Both the position numbers and the translations under genes were made by a program. A DNA stretch of 64,000 nucleotides, from NCBI GenBank assembly GCA_028280065.1, contig JANQMN010000150.1, positions 56,151 to 120,150 of the forward strand, in the 5' to 3' direction. The DNA is from Hahella sp. (lineage in GTDB: Bacteria; Pseudomonadota; Gammaproteobacteria; Pseudomonadales; Oleiphilaceae). Each line of letters opens with the position of its first letter. The first letter of the stretch is position 1. Under the pieces are notes generated by a model. The model saw only the letters and a program-made list of their open reading frames with translations, ran no database searches and was not told where the DNA came from. Positions 19,166 to 33,004 of the stretch are shown piece after piece.

Positions 19166-20212
19166 TCAGCCCTCCTCGGTCGCTTTGACCGCTTCACTAA
19201 ATGCCGGCGTGGTCAATTCCTTGAACTGACCCTCGGCTTTAATAATCATCATTGCCGCAATCTTCTTTTCGACCGCCAACTGGTATCCCTCTTCTTCACC
19301 CAGAACCATTAGTGCGGTCGCCCAAGCATCGGCAATGGCCGCCTTTGTATGTAAAACCGTTACAGACGCCAACTTGTGTTGGATCGGACGACCGGTACGC
19401 GGGTCGATTGTGTGGGAATATCGAACGCCCTGCTCTTCGAAAAAGTTCCGATAATCGCCGGATGTCGCCATGCCCATCGTCTCCAGGCTTATCACGCTAT
19501 GCACCTGCCGGGCTTCCGGCAAAGGAGACTCAACAGCTATACGCCAGAATTCTCCATTAGGTTTGCGTCCCTGGCTACGCAATTCTCCGCCAACTTCCAC
19601 CAAAAAACTACTGACGCCCTGCGCCAACAGGAAATCGGCCACTTTGTCCACGGCATGGCCCTTGGCTACCGCGGAAAGATCCACGTAAAGATCCGTGCGC
19701 TTTTGCAGCGAATTCGGATTCTGGCCGAACTGCAGGTTCCGATATCCGACAACCGACTTTTTAGCCTGTATCTGCTCGTCACTGGGCACCTGTGTCGGCT
19801 TAAAATCGGGGCCAAACCCCCACAACCGCACGAGATCGCCTACGGTAACATCAAAAGCGCCGCCGGAAATCTCACTAATCTGCAAGGCCAGATTAATCAC
19901 TTCAGCCGTCTCGGGATCCAAGGAAAAGAACTCCCGAACCGGCGATAGATTAAAGCGACTGAGTTCAGAGTCCTGCTTGTAGGTAGACATCAGTCCATCG
20001 ATCCGTTGCAGGATCTGCAAAATACCCTTATCTATGTCTTCCTTAGTGGCGGCAACACCCTGCGGGCTCCACTTGACCTGGTAAGTGGTACCGAAAATCG
20101 GTCCGGAACTGGCCAACAGTTCCGGCGATTGCTGACCGCAGGCAGTCAGGCTCAATGTCAGAACCAGCGCAAAAAAGGACAGCCAACGCTGCCCTCCAGA
20201 AGTCCGTTTCAT
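19166..20212 (-). CDS. apbE: FAD:protein FMN transferase (lipoprotein)
   Basis: 348 residues from ATG 20212 (a TTG one codon earlier is possible). Lipoprotein signal ending in LSLTACGQQ. ApbE motifs: DLSAVAKGHAVDKVADFL, and SGDYRNFFE followed by YSHTIDPRTGRP, which bind FAD and Mg. It attaches FMN covalently to Thr of NqrB and NqrC in the periplasm; both acceptor motifs occur in the same operon. Lies between nqrF (27 nt) and nqrM (2 nt). Confidence 0.95.
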   Translation of the reverse strand: MKRTSGGQRWLSFFALVLTLSLTACGQQSPELLASSGPIFGTTYQVKWSPQGVAATKEDIDKGILQILQRIDGLMSTYKQDSELSRFNLSPVREFFSLDPETAEVINLALQISEISGGAFDVTVGDLVRLWGFGPDFKPTQVPSDEQIQAKKSVVGYRNLQFGQNPNSLQKRTDLYVDLSAVAKGHAVDKVADFLLAQGVSSFLVEVGGELRSQGRKPNGEFWRIAVESPLPEARQVHSVISLETMGMATSGDYRNFFEEQGVRYSHTIDPRTGRPIQHKLASVTVLHTKAAIADAWATALMVLGEEEGYQLAVEKKIAAMMIIKAEGQFKELTTPAFSEAVKATEEG

Positions 20213-20239
20213 CAAAACAATCCCACAGTTGTAAGCTGG

Positions 20240-21466
20240 TTAGCCGCCGAAATCATCGAGCATGATGTTTTCATCTTCGACACCGAGGTCCTTCAGCATT
20301 TTGATCACGGCAGCATTCATCATCGGCGGCCCGCACATGTAAAACTCACAATCTTCCGGCGCCGGATGATCCTTCAAATAGTTGTCCAAAAGCACGTTAT
20401 GAATAAATCCTGTGTAGCCCTTCCAGTCATCCTCCGGAAGCGGATCTGATAGCGCAACGTGCCACACGAAATTATCGTTGGCAGCCGCCAAACCATCAAA
20501 ATCTTCGACATAGAACATTTCCCGGCGACTGCGGGCACCATACCAGAAGCTCATCTTGCGCTTACTGTGAATTCGCTTGAGTTGATCGAAAATATGCGCT
20601 CGCATCGGCGCCATGCCTGCTCCGCCACCCACGAACACCATCTCCGCTTCGGTATCCTTGGCAAAGAATTCACCGAAAGGACCGTATACGACCACCTTAT
20701 CCCCCGGTTTTAAGGCAAAAGTCCAGGAGGACATTTGGCCGGGCGGAAAGTTGGTTCCAGGAGGCGGGGTTGCTATACGGATATTGAATTTCAGGACACC
20801 GCGCTCTTCCGGGTAATTCGCCATCGAATAGGCGCGAATCACCGGCTCTTTCACCACGGAACGGAAGCGCCACAGATTGTGTTTATCCCAGTCTTCGCGG
20901 AACTTTTCTTCAACGTCGAACTGTTCGAAGGAAACATCATAAGGAGGCGCTTCAAGTTGAACATAACCGCCGGCACGAAAATCGACGCTTTCGCCCTCTG
21001 GCAACTTCAACACCAGTTCTTTAATAAAGGTGGCCACGTTCTCATTGGAGACTACTTCGCACTCCCATTTCTTGACGCCGAAGACTTCTTCGGGGACTTC
21101 GATCACCATATCCTGTTTTGCAGCAACCTGGCAGGATAAACGCCAGCCTTCCCGCTCTTCACGATTGGTGAAATAGCCCTTTTCTGTCGGCAGCATGCTA
21201 CCGCCTCCGGACAACACCTTGCATTTACATTGGGCGCAACTACCGCCGCCGCCACAAGCGGAGGACAGAAAAATACCCTCTGCAGCCAGTGTCTGCATCA
21301 ACTTACCACCTGCCGGAGCGGTAATTGTGTGTTCAGGATCGTGATTAATTTCGATCTTGATATCACCGCTACTCACCAGCTTAGCGCGCGCCGCCAAAAT
21401 AACCGCCACCAGCGATAACACGATGACGGTAAACATTACTACACCAAGTACGATTTCTGCGTTCAT
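20240..21466 (-). CDS. nqrF: Na+-translocating NADH:quinone reductase subunit F
   Basis: 408 residues, usual length. One N-terminal membrane helix, a 2Fe-2S plant-type ferredoxin domain ([14 protein letters not shown] with a later Cys), then FAD (RAYSMANYP) and NADH-binding ([19 protein letters not shown]) domains. Takes electrons from NADH at the cytoplasmic face and passes them into the complex. 47 nt after nqrE. The C-terminal aromatic/Gly end (DDFGG) is typical. Confidence 0.97.
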   Translation of the reverse strand: MNAEIVLGVVMFTVIVLSLVAVILAARAKLVSSGDIKIEINHDPEHTITAPAGGKLMQTLAAEGIFLSSACGGGGSCAQCKCKVLSGGGSMLPTEKGYFTNREEREGWRLSCQVAAKQDMVIEVPEEVFGVKKWECEVVSNENVATFIKELVLKLPEGESVDFRAGGYVQLEAPPYDVSFEQFDVEEKFREDWDKHNLWRFRSVVKEPVIRAYSMANYPEERGVLKFNIRIATPPPGTNFPPGQMSSWTFALKPGDKVVVYGPFGEFFAKDTEAEMVFVGGGAGMAPMRAHIFDQLKRIHSKRKMSFWYGARSRREMFYVEDFDGLAAANDNFVWHVALSDPLPEDDWKGYTGFIHNVLLDNYLKDHPAPEDCEFYMCGPPMMNAAVIKMLKDLGVEDENIMLDDFGG

Positions 21467-21513
21467 GTATTCTAAATCCTGGTCTTATCCTACTGCATTC
21501 GAGTCGCTGACAA

Positions 21514-22125
21514 TTAAAGTGAAATCCCGGAAAACGACATAAATCCGAGCGACATCAATCCGACTGTGATAAAGGTAATCCCCAAGCCGCGCAGACCTTC
21601 CGGCACATCGCTGTACTTTAACTTCTCACGAATGCCGGCCAAAGCAATGATCGCCAATGCAAACCCCATCCCGGCGCCGACGCCGTAAACCGCGCTTTCG
21701 CCAAAGGTATAGTCACGTTCCACCATAAATAGTGAGGCGCCCAATATGGCGCAGTTAACCGTGATTAGCGGCAGGAACACACCTAGAGCGTTGTATAGGG
21801 CAGGAAAATATTTATCCAGAATCATTTCCAGAATCTGCACCAGCGCGGCAATGACTCCAATGTAAGTCAATAATCCAAGAAAGCTCAGATCAACATTCGG
21901 AAATCCGGCCCAATCCAGTGCCCCTTCGCGGAGGATACCGTTATAGATAACCTGGTTAACCGGAACAGTGATTGCCAGCACGAATACAACCGCGACACCG
22001 AGACCGATCGCCGCTTCCATCTTTTTCGAAAGAGCAAGAAACGTACACATCCCAAGGAAAAAGGCCAAAGCCATGTTCTCGACAAATATCGCCTTGATGA
22101 AAAGGCTTATCAAATGTTCAGCCAT
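21514..22125 (-). CDS. nqrE: Na+-translocating NADH:quinone reductase subunit E
   Basis: 203 residues, six membrane helices. Conserved [14 protein letters not shown] carries the Cys that, with NqrD, binds the intramembrane iron-sulfur centre. Paralogue of NqrD with inverted topology. Starts 2 nt after nqrD. Confidence 0.97.
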   Translation of the reverse strand: MAEHLISLFIKAIFVENMALAFFLGMCTFLALSKKMEAAIGLGVAVVFVLAITVPVNQVIYNGILREGALDWAGFPNVDLSFLGLLTYIGVIAALVQILEMILDKYFPALYNALGVFLPLITVNCAILGASLFMVERDYTFGESAVYGVGAGMGFALAIIALAGIREKLKYSDVPEGLRGLGITFITVGLMSLGFMSFSGISL

Positions 22126-22127
22126 GA

Positions 22128-22793
22128 CTAGAATGCCTCCTTAACTTTGTGGGCTGCCATCTTGTAGTCCGCAGGTTCCACTTGATCCGTCTTCCATGCA
22201 CGGAGCCCCCATATCAGGAATCCGATGATAAAGAAAGCACTGGGAGCGAGGAGCAAGAGGCCATTTGGTTCATACCAGCCACCATTGGCGACGGTTGGCA
22301 TAACTTCAACTCCAAACAATTTGCCAGCACCGAATAGCTCACGAATCAGAGCGACAGCGAGCAGGATCGCGGCATAACCCGCACCATTGCCGACGCCATC
22401 GACAAAACTCATCATCGGAGGATTCTGCATTGCGAAGGCTTCCGCACGGCCCAATACAATACAGTTGGTAATGATTAATCCGACAAATACCGAAAGCTGT
22501 TTACTCAACTCGTAGGCGAAGGCTTTCAATACTTCGTCAACGACAATTACCAAAGAGGCGATAATCGTCATTTGCACGATTATTCGAATATTACTCGGAA
22601 TGTGCTTGCGGATTAACGATACCGACAGATTGGACAGACCACAGACAAAAATAACGGCTAAACCCATCACGATTGACAGCTGCAAGCTCGTGGTGACAGC
22701 CAACGCCGAGCAGATACCGAGAATCTGCAAAGCAATGGGGTTATTGTTGAAAATCGGATCCAATAAGACCTTTTTTGCGCTAACCTCAGACAT
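22128..22793 (-). CDS. nqrD: Na+-translocating NADH:quinone reductase subunit D
   Basis: 221 residues, six membrane helices, with the Cys-bearing [19 protein letters not shown] that partners the NqrE site. Overlaps nqrC by 8 nt. Length and sequence canonical. Confidence 0.97.
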   Translation of the reverse strand: MSEVSAKKVLLDPIFNNNPIALQILGICSALAVTTSLQLSIVMGLAVIFVCGLSNLSVSLIRKHIPSNIRIIVQMTIIASLVIVVDEVLKAFAYELSKQLSVFVGLIITNCIVLGRAEAFAMQNPPMMSFVDGVGNGAGYAAILLAVALIRELFGAGKLFGVEVMPTVANGGWYEPNGLLLLAPSAFFIIGFLIWGLRAWKTDQVEPADYKMAAHKVKEAF

Positions 22794-23595
22794 TGTTTGC
22801 CTCCCCGGCTCTTACCTTTTCTAAAAATGTTTTAAAGCCACTCGGTCCCATCCAGTAACGCATGAGATTTTCCACACCCTTTGCCGTCAGTGTCGCCCCG
22901 GATAACGAATCCACGGAATACTTAGCGGTAGGCGAGTTTGGATTGACGTTGCCTTTTACCAGCGTTGTCGCAGGCTGCCAGTTGTCATTGTAAATTTCCT
23001 TGCCGGGCCACTGCGCCTTCCAGCTCGGATTATCGACCTCGGCACCCAACCCGGGCGTTTCCTTGTGATCGTAGAATCCCAGGCCGATGACCGTATCCGC
23101 ATCGCCTTTCAAAGTGAGATAGCCATAAAGAGTGGACCAAAGACCATAGCCTCGTACCGGCAGGATAACCCGGCTGATCTGCCCATCTTCCGTTACCAGA
23201 TACACTTTGGCATAGCGTTCGCGACGCTTGATTCCCGCAATATCCTCGGAAGAACTCAGGGCCTTTGAGGTTGCCGGATTCGACTGCACCTTCTTTTGAT
23301 CGAAGTTACCGACAGTGGCATAGCCTGCAACATCGGGCTCCACATATTCGCCGGTCTCCAAATCAACGATCTTCGGAATAATGGTGTCGAAAATTTGCTC
23401 GATTTCTTTCTTGGTCGCGTTCTCCGGCAGCATACCGGCCGACCGTAATACATTTTCCTTCAAATTAAGGGTTTTGTTTTTCACCTGGATCGGCTTTAAC
23501 AATACCGCTGCCGCCGATACGATGACCGAACAAACAATGCATAGCGATAAGGCGACAATGATGACATTTTTAATCGAATCGTTTGCGCTAGACAC
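22786..23595 (-). CDS. nqrC: Na+-translocating NADH:quinone reductase subunit C
   Basis: 269 residues from GTG 23595, seven bases after AGGAGG; a TTG at 23601 is too close to that site. The N-terminus SSANDSIKN matches NqrC proteins. One membrane helix, then a periplasmic domain ending with [12 protein letters not shown], whose Thr receives covalent FMN from ApbE. Overlaps nqrB by 8 nt. Confidence 0.96.
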   Translation of the reverse strand: MSSANDSIKNVIIVALSLCIVCSVIVSAAAVLLKPIQVKNKTLNLKENVLRSAGMLPENATKKEIEQIFDTIIPKIVDLETGEYVEPDVAGYATVGNFDQKKVQSNPATSKALSSSEDIAGIKRRERYAKVYLVTEDGQISRVILPVRGYGLWSTLYGYLTLKGDADTVIGLGFYDHKETPGLGAEVDNPSWKAQWPGKEIYNDNWQPATTLVKGNVNPNSPTAKYSVDSLSGATLTAKGVENLMRYWMGPSGFKTFLEKVRAGEANNV

Positions 23596-24787
23596 GAGCA
23601 AGCCTCCTTTTCACATTGGCCTGGACGACTATGTGGTCGATGAAAGGTGCGAATAAATTAGCAAACAGAATTGCCAACATGATGCCTTCCGGGAAAGCCG
23701 GGTTGACAACTCGAATCAGCACCGTCATGACGCCGATTAATGCACCAAACGCCCATTTGCCAGCTTCTGTCATGGAAGCAGAGACAGGGTCCGTGGCCAT
23801 GAAGAGCATGCCGAAGGCAAAGCCGCCCATCACCAAGTGATAATGCGCCGGCACGCCGAACATCGGATTGGTTGTCGAACCGATGATATTAAACAGGGTA
23901 GCGGTAAGCGCCATACCGATGAACACTCCCGCGACGATCCTCCAGGAGGCGATTCCCATTATCAACAATACCGCCCCACCGATTAAACAAGCGAGCGCTG
24001 AAGTTTCTCCGACACTACCCTGTTGGAAACCAAGGAACATATCCAACCAAGTCAAATTTTGCGCCACCGCCTCCATACCGCCAGTCTGGGCGACGCTCAA
24101 CGCGGTCGCTCCGCTAAAGCCATCGACGGCCGTCCACACCGCATCCCCGGATATTTGTGCCGGATAGGCGAAATACAAAAATGCCCGCCCGGTAAGCGCG
24201 GGATTGAGGAAATTCTTACCGGTTCCGCCAAAAACTTCCTTGCCGACGACGACGCCGAACGAGATCCCCAAGGCGACCTGCCATAAAGGAATGCTTGGCG
24301 GGCAAATCAGCGCGAACAGTATAGAGGTAACGAAGAATCCTTCGTTGACTTCGTGCTTGCGCACGATAGCGAACAAGACTTCCCAGAAACCGCCGACCAC
24401 GAAAGTCACTGCATAAATTGGCAGAAAATACACCGCGCCGTAAATCATGTTATCCCAGATACTGCCGGGATCGTTGCCTGCCAACATGGCGATAACAGCG
24501 CTATGCCAACTGCTATCCATGGCCAGCCCGTTTTCCGCTAAAAAGGTATTGGACTGTAGGCCAACGTTATACATGCCAAAAAACATCGCCGGGAAAACGC
24601 AGAACCAAACGGTGATCATGATGCGCTTCAGATCCACGCCGTCGCGGACATGAGCCGTGGTGCGGGTAACCTTGCTCGGTGTGTAGAATATGGTGTCCGC
24701 CGCTTCATAGAGGGCATACCACTTTTCGAATCGACCGCCTTTTTCGAAGTGCGGCTCCACCTTATCTAAAATTGCTCTTAATCCCAT
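23588..24787 (-). CDS. nqrB: Na+-translocating NADH:quinone reductase subunit B
   Basis: 399 residues, about ten membrane helices; main Na+ path subunit. [13 protein letters not shown] holds the Thr that takes covalent FMN. Riboflavin and quinone sites are also in this subunit in characterised enzymes. Starts 5 nt after nqrA, with GGAGG before ATG 24787. Confidence 0.97.
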   Translation of the reverse strand: MGLRAILDKVEPHFEKGGRFEKWYALYEAADTIFYTPSKVTRTTAHVRDGVDLKRIMITVWFCVFPAMFFGMYNVGLQSNTFLAENGLAMDSSWHSAVIAMLAGNDPGSIWDNMIYGAVYFLPIYAVTFVVGGFWEVLFAIVRKHEVNEGFFVTSILFALICPPSIPLWQVALGISFGVVVGKEVFGGTGKNFLNPALTGRAFLYFAYPAQISGDAVWTAVDGFSGATALSVAQTGGMEAVAQNLTWLDMFLGFQQGSVGETSALACLIGGAVLLIMGIASWRIVAGVFIGMALTATLFNIIGSTTNPMFGVPAHYHLVMGGFAFGMLFMATDPVSASMTEAGKWAFGALIGVMTVLIRVVNPAFPEGIMLAILFANLFAPFIDHIVVQANVKRRLARV

Positions 24788-24792
24788 GACTA

Positions 24793-26556
<1,764 letters not shown>

Positions 26557-29500
26557 ATGACATTCGAAACACCCGAAAATTCCAGCCAAACCGGAAACTG
26601 GCCGCTCATCAACGGTCAAATGGATGCACTGGTACTAGCAGAGACCCTGCGCACCTGCCATCGCACGGTGACAGTCATCGTGCCTGGGATGCAAGCTGCT
26701 GAACAGTTGGAAAGCGCCGTCCGGTTTTTTCTTGGGCAGAGTAAACCCGCAGTGAGCGCTCAAGGCGACATTCCCATTTTGACGCTGCCGGATTGGGAGA
26801 CGCTCCCGTACGATGCTTTTTCCCCTCATCAGGACATAATTTCCCAGCGAATACTGACGTTGTATCAGCTCCCCACGCTAAAAAGGGGGTTGCTGATCGT
26901 CCCTTTGACCACTGCGCTGGTGCGGTTGCCTCCGAAAGCTTTTATCGGCGGCTCAACATTGCTGGTAAAAATCGGTCAAACCCTGGTTTTGAGAGACTAT
27001 CGCAATACCCTGCAGGCGGCAGGATATCGTTGCGTTGACACGGTTTTGGAACATGGAGAATTCGCCATCCGCGGTTCCATCCTGGATGTTTTTCCGATGG
27101 GCAGCAACCAGCCCTATCGATTAGATCTGTTCGACGACGAGATCGAGACAATTCGCTTATTCGATCCCGAAACACAAAGGTCAGGGGACAAAATTGAACG
27201 CATAGAGTTGTTACCTGCGCACGAGTTCCCACTCACAGAAGCAGCCATCAAGACATTTAAGCTGCAGTTTTACGAGCAATTTCCAGAAAGTTCGCGCAAC
27301 GTTCCATTATTGCAGGATGTCGCGAAAGGTATCGCCACACCAGGTATAGAGTATTATCTCGGCCTGTTTTTTGAAGAGACGGAATCCCTGTTCGACTACC
27401 TGCAAGAAACGGCACTGCTGGTTCTTTACCCCCAACTGCATCAAGCCAGCGAACACTTTTGGCAGGGACTGAATGATCGCTACGAAGATTTGCGTCACGA
27501 TATCGAGCGCCCGATACAACCGCCGGAGAACATTTATCTCCGCACCGAAGATTTTTTCGCTCGTGTGAAAGACTTTCCCAGAGCGCAATATTCGCCATTG
27601 CCGACTCCGGAACCGGATAGCGGGTTTCGTTTTACCGTGCTGCCGGATATATCCATTCAGGCCAAACTGGCGAAACCTCTACTCAATCTGAAAACCTTGC
27701 AAGCAGCGGGGCAGCGCATCTGTATTTGCGCGGAAACCCAGGGACGCCAGCAGGTTCTACTCGATACTTTCAAAGAAAACCGGATTAACCTTAAGACCCA
27801 CTCTGGCTGGCAAAGTGTATTAGCTGCATCCGATGCCTGGTGCATTACCGTTGCGGAGCTTTCCCACGGCTTTATTGACAACGCCAATCGTCTGGCTGTT
27901 GTCGCGGAGACCGATCTTTACCAGGACCGTATACCCCAACGCCGAAGACGAAAGCGCAGCACCGATCAATCCGACAATATTGTTCAAAACCTTACCGAGC
28001 TTCGTGTTGGAGCGCCAGTGGTGCATCTGGATCACGGCATAGGGCGGTATCGGGGACTGACATCACTTGAAGTCGACGGCCAAACCCAAGAATTTCTGTT
28101 ACTGGAATATGCAAATAACGACAAGCTTTACGTCCCAGTCGCCGCCTTGCATAAAATTGCCCGCTACACGGGCATGGATGACGCCCTGGCTCCGGTAAAT
28201 AAACTGGGTTCTGAGCGTTGGAGCAATGCCAAACGGGCCGCTGCGGAAAAAATAAAGGATACGGCGGCGGAGTTACTGGAAGTCTATGCCCGGCGGGAAG
28301 CGCATCCGGGTTTTGCCAGCAAGGAACCGGACAAGGCATACCGGCAGTTTTCCGCTGCATTTCCTTTTGAAGAAACGCCGGATCAGATAACTGCCATTGA
28401 CGCGGTAATCGGCGATATGGTGAAACCGAATCCAATGGATCGCCTGGTTTGCGGCGATGTTGGTTTCGGTAAGACCGAAGTCGCCATGCGCGCCGCTTTT
28501 CTGGCAGCAAATTCCGGGCGTCAGGTGGCGGTACTGGTGCCGACAACGTTGCTGGCACAGCAGCACTTTCAGTCGTTCCAGGATCGATTTGCCGATACGG
28601 CCATCAATATCGAGTTGATTTCCCGGTTCCGAACCGGTAAAGAAGTCGAAAATGTCAAAACCAAGTTAGCGGAAGGCCGGGTCGACATCATCATCGGCAC
28701 CCACAAACTTCTCCAGAAGGACATAGAATTTCAAAACCTCGGCTTACTGATTATTGACGAGGAACACCGTTTCGGCGTCAGGCAAAAAGAGAAGGTCAAA
28801 GCCTTGCGCGCCAACATCGATATTCTGGCCATGACAGCCACACCGATTCCCCGGACGTTAAATCTGTCGCTGCAAGGCGTGCGCGATTTATCGATAATCG
28901 GCACGCCGCCCGAAAGGCGTCTGTCGGTAAAAACCTTTGTTCAGGAACGTAGCGACAGCCTTTTGAAAGAGGCGATACTGCGGGAAATTCTCCGGGGCGG
29001 TCAGGTTTTTTACCTGCATAATGAAGTCAGCAGTATTGATAAAACAGCCAGAGAACTTGAAGAACTGGTGCCGGATGCCCGTATCGTGGTTGCCCATGGG
29101 CAGATGCGGGAGCGCGAACTCGAAAAGGTAATGTCCGATTTCTACCACAAGCGGTACAACCTGCTCGTTTGCACTACCATTATCGAGACCGGAATCGATA
29201 TTCCATCCGCCAACACCATAATAATTGATCGTGCCGACAATTTCGGCATCGCCCAGCTACATCAGTTACGCGGTCGCGTAGGTCGATCACATCACCAAGC
29301 CTATGCCTATCTTTTGACGCCCCCACCCAGATCGATCACGGAAGATGCACGTAAGCGCTTGGAAGCCATAAGCAACGCCCAGGATCTTGGCGCCGGTTTC
29401 ACACTTGCAACCCACGATTTGGAAATTAGAGGTGCAGGTGAACTGTTGGGTGAAGAGCAAAGCGGTCATATTCAGAATATTGGCTTCTCTCTTTACTCTC

Positions 29501-30012
29501 AGTTACTGGACGCCGCCGTCAGAGCAATGCAAAAGGGCGAGGAATTGGATCTCAATCAACCACTGGAATCGGGTTGCGAGATCAATTTCAGAATTCCGGC
29601 GCTGATTCCGGACAGTTATTTGCCCGACGTGCATAACCGCCTTATTCTCTATAAGCGAATCGCTAATGCCAAAGACAAACAGGCGTTACAGGATCTGCAA
29701 ATCGAGATGATAGATCGTTTCGGGTTACTCCCGGATGCGACCAAAAACCTGTTTCGGCAGCAGTCCATAAAACTCAACGCCGATGCCATTGGCGTCACTA
29801 AGATTGATTTAGGTGGCCGGGGCGGTAGCCTGGAGTTCGCTGCGCAAACCAAGGTGGAACCGATAAAGTTAGTCAAAATGATTCAACAAAATCCGGCTAA
29901 GTTTAAACTGGATGGCAGCAGTAAATTTAAAATTAATCAGGCGTTGGGAGAAGGCGAACATCGTTTGCAGTTCGTAGAACAACTACTTAACGACTTGCAC
30001 CCAAGTCATTAG
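26557..30012 (+). CDS. mfd: Transcription-repair coupling factor
   Basis: 1,151 residues, full length. UvrB-like N-terminal modules, RNA polymerase interaction domain near residues 490-560 (GAPVVHLDHGIGRYRGL), then a translocase with Walker A (CGDVGFGKTEVAMRA), DEEH box (LLIIDEEHRFG), TATPIPRTL and RGRVGRS motifs, and the C-terminal TRCF domain (EINFRIPALIPDSYLPD). Removes stalled RNA polymerase and recruits UvrA. Followed by csiV, the same order as in Pseudomonas. Confidence 0.97.
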   Translation: MTFETPENSSQTGNWPLINGQMDALVLAETLRTCHRTVTVIVPGMQAAEQLESAVRFFLGQSKPAVSAQGDIPILTLPDWETLPYDAFSPHQDIISQRILTLYQLPTLKRGLLIVPLTTALVRLPPKAFIGGSTLLVKIGQTLVLRDYRNTLQAAGYRCVDTVLEHGEFAIRGSILDVFPMGSNQPYRLDLFDDEIETIRLFDPETQRSGDKIERIELLPAHEFPLTEAAIKTFKLQFYEQFPESSRNVPLLQDVAKGIATPGIEYYLGLFFEETESLFDYLQETALLVLYPQLHQASEHFWQGLNDRYEDLRHDIERPIQPPENIYLRTEDFFARVKDFPRAQYSPLPTPEPDSGFRFTVLPDISIQAKLAKPLLNLKTLQAAGQRICICAETQGRQQVLLDTFKENRINLKTHSGWQSVLAASDAWCITVAELSHGFIDNANRLAVVAETDLYQDRIPQRRRRKRSTDQSDNIVQNLTELRVGAPVVHLDHGIGRYRGLTSLEVDGQTQEFLLLEYANNDKLYVPVAALHKIARYTGMDDALAPVNKLGSERWSNAKRAAAEKIKDTAAELLEVYARREAHPGFASKEPDKAYRQFSAAFPFEETPDQITAIDAVIGDMVKPNPMDRLVCGDVGFGKTEVAMRAAFLAANSGRQVAVLVPTTLLAQQHFQSFQDRFADTAINIELISRFRTGKEVENVKTKLAEGRVDIIIGTHKLLQKDIEFQNLGLLIIDEEHRFGVRQKEKVKALRANIDILAMTATPIPRTLNLSLQGVRDLSIIGTPPERRLSVKTFVQERSDSLLKEAILREILRGGQVFYLHNEVSSIDKTARELEELVPDARIVVAHGQMRERELEKVMSDFYHKRYNLLVCTTIIETGIDIPSANTIIIDRADNFGIAQLHQLRGRVGRSHHQAYAYLLTPPPRSITEDARKRLEAISNAQDLGAGFTLATHDLEIRGAGELLGEEQSGHIQNIGFSLYSQLLDAAVRAMQKGEELDLNQPLESGCEINFRIPALIPDSYLPDVHNRLILYKRIANAKDKQALQDLQIEMIDRFGLLPDATKNLFRQQSIKLNADAIGVTKIDLGGRGGSLEFAAQTKVEPIKLVKMIQQNPAKFKLDGSSKFKINQALGEGEHRLQFVEQLLNDLHPSH

Positions 30013-30053
30013 TGGTTTGCCACCCGGATAGAGAAAAGGAAAGAGAAGACGAT

Positions 30054-30989
30054 ATGCACGACCTGAAGGCACTATATTCGCTTAAAGCGTTTGTCATCCG
30101 CGCCTTATCGATAGTGATCATTTCCTCGCCAGGGTTCGCCCAAGAACTCATCGAAACGAAAACGGTGTATCAGGTAGAAGTCGTCGTCTTCGAGCAACTC
30201 TACATGTCCACGGATGAAGATTTCACCGTCCGGCAGGGGCTTTCTCGACATTCGTCGACCAAGCGCCTCGTTGACTTCACGCCGTTAACCGCCAATCAAA
30301 CCCAACTCCTTGCGCAAGCGGAGCAATTGCTGAACAACCAGGCTGCCAGCATCCGGCGCAGCAGGCAGTACCGCCTCCTCGATCATCTATCCTGGATTAC
30401 CGAACTGGAAGATAACCGCAATATGATCTTTCGCATCCCGACCGTGACGGATCTTGATGATCATAAGCAGTTGGAAGGCACTATTCGGGTACGAAGATCC
30501 CGATTTTTACAAGTAAAACCTGATTTGCTACTCACCAAATGGGACCAACCTGCACCAAATCTGTTCGACGAGGTGCTAAAAACTGAAGATCTATTCCAGT
30601 TCGACCAAGCTCCTGTGGCCAGCACAACTATCGCAAATACAACACCTGAAGAGTTGGCCGATTCCTCCGAAATTAACATCAACCCAGCTCCTGGCATAAA
30701 CGCCATGGTCATCCCTGAATTCGACCCGATCAATCCTGAAACGCCAACCAACCCATTAGCTGAAATGGGATTGGAACCACTGCAATTTTATAAATTGGAA
30801 CTGCCCAGACGAATGCGAAGTAATGAAATTCATTACTTCGATCATCCTGCCTTCGGCATGATCGCAATGATCACTCCCATTGAAATTGAAATACCTATCG
30901 AACCCGAAGAAACGCTCACGGAAAAACCCATTCCGGCTGAGACTCCTGGTAGCCTGCCAGTAGATTCAACAGAAAATCCTCAGATTTAA
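30054..30989 (+). CDS. csiV: CsiV-family periplasmic protein
   Basis: 311 residues from ATG 30054 with AAAGGAAAGAGAAG upstream; a GTG at 30012 overlaps the mfd stop but adds a non-signal stretch. Signal peptide ending about SSPGFAQ. The core VYQVEVVVFEQL and YRLLDHLSWITELED fits the CsiV/PF10972 family placed after mfd in pseudomonads; a peptidoglycan-binding role has been described for CsiV proteins. The last 100 residues are low-complexity, rich in Pro, Glu and Thr. Converges with the phosphorylase gene, 33 nt apart. Confidence 0.75.
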   Translation: MHDLKALYSLKAFVIRALSIVIISSPGFAQELIETKTVYQVEVVVFEQLYMSTDEDFTVRQGLSRHSSTKRLVDFTPLTANQTQLLAQAEQLLNNQAASIRRSRQYRLLDHLSWITELEDNRNMIFRIPTVTDLDDHKQLEGTIRVRRSRFLQVKPDLLLTKWDQPAPNLFDEVLKTEDLFQFDQAPVASTTIANTTPEELADSSEININPAPGINAMVIPEFDPINPETPTNPLAEMGLEPLQFYKLELPRRMRSNEIHYFDHPAFGMIAMITPIEIEIPIEPEETLTEKPIPAETPGSLPVDSTENPQI

Positions 30990-31022
30990 TTCCCATGTGT
31001 GTGCATTCGAACGGTATCGGGT

Positions 31023-31769
<747 letters not shown>

Positions 31770-31825
31770 TTATTTTAGCGTTGTAATTACTTGTTTCGGG
31801 ATAGCGGCTTGCCAATAAAGCCCTC

Positions 31826-32956
31826 TCAGCCCATTTCCGGCTTGTCCACTTGAGCGCCGAACTGTTGTTCCAGAATTTGAATCTGTTCCGGCACATGCAG
31901 CGTTTGCGTTGGGAATGCCATCTCTCCGCCATGCGACGCAATAATATTCATCACCTTGATCAACACATCCTGTTTTACCCGATGATACTCGATCCAGTTG
32001 GTTGTCTTGGTAAAGGTATACATGAAGAAATCCAGCGAATAATTATTGAAGGCGTTGAAATTCACAATCATGGTCTGGGTCTGATCAATATCGGGGTGGT
32101 CTTTCAACATCAGCAGGATATCGTCGACAATTTTCCCGACAACGGCAAAATCGTCGTAGCGCACGCCTAGGGTTTCATAGATTCTGCGGTGTGTCATACG
32201 CGACGGGTTTTCCACCGATATGGTGGTGAAGGTGGAGTTGGGCACATACAGGGGGCGCTTATCAAACGTTCGGATACAGGTTTGACGCCAACCGATGTGC
32301 TCGACTACGCCTTCAATATTTTTGTCGGGCGAACGAATCCAATCGCCGACGGAAAAAGGCCGATCCAAATAGATCATCAATCCCCCAAAGAAATTTGCCA
32401 GTAGATCTTTGGCGGCAAAACCCACTGCAATCCCCCCGATACCACCAAACGCCAAAACCCCGGAAATGCTATAGCCGAGGGTCTGCATGATCACCAGTAT
32501 GGAAGTGATAATGATCGATGCGCGTAGAATTTTACTCAACGCCATTACTGTGGTTTGATCCATCGGCTGTTTCATTTTATCCGGCGAAATGAGTATTTTT
32601 TCCGCACCGCCGACAAATCGAATCAAGAACCAGGTAAGCAGCACGACGACACCGATCTGACGCACGGTCCCTACTGCATCGAATATAACTTCGCCACTCT
32701 CCGACTGAGCAATTTCAGCCGCCCAAGAAAGTCCCAGCAACCACAAAAAATAACTGATTGGTTTGCCGGCGGCCTCCAATAAGGTATCGTCCCAGAGATT
32801 CCGGGTTTTACGCAGTTGGCCTTCAAGACGTGCCAGTATGATCTTTACTATGAAATTAACGACAAGGGTTACAAAGACCACCAAAAATACTTTGAATATC
32901 CAGTGGATTTCATTTCCACCTAGAGATAACCATTGACTAGCTTCTGACCAAGACAC
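31826..32956 (-). CDS. MscS-family mechanosensitive ion channel
   Basis: 376 residues, GTG start at 32956 with AAGGAG six bases upstream. Four to five membrane helices; the pore helix and beta domain are in GGIGGIAVGFAAKDLLANFF followed by LDRPFSVGDWI. The soluble C-terminus (VPNSTFTTISVENPSRMTHRR) is typical. Releases solutes on hypo-osmotic shock. It sits between the MTI phosphorylase and nagZ, where the Pseudomonas order has no channel, so it looks like an insertion into that order. Confidence 0.92.
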   Translation of the reverse strand: MSWSEASQWLSLGGNEIHWIFKVFLVVFVTLVVNFIVKIILARLEGQLRKTRNLWDDTLLEAAGKPISYFLWLLGLSWAAEIAQSESGEVIFDAVGTVRQIGVVVLLTWFLIRFVGGAEKILISPDKMKQPMDQTTVMALSKILRASIIITSILVIMQTLGYSISGVLAFGGIGGIAVGFAAKDLLANFFGGLMIYLDRPFSVGDWIRSPDKNIEGVVEHIGWRQTCIRTFDKRPLYVPNSTFTTISVENPSRMTHRRIYETLGVRYDDFAVVGKIVDDILLMLKDHPDIDQTQTMIVNFNAFNNYSLDFFMYTFTKTTNWIEYHRVKQDVLIKVMNIIASHGGEMAFPTQTLHVPEQIQILEQQFGAQVDKPEMG

Positions 32957-33004
32957 AGGAACTCCTTGTTATCAATTTGAATTTCTCTCAAGCATATCGC
33001 ATTT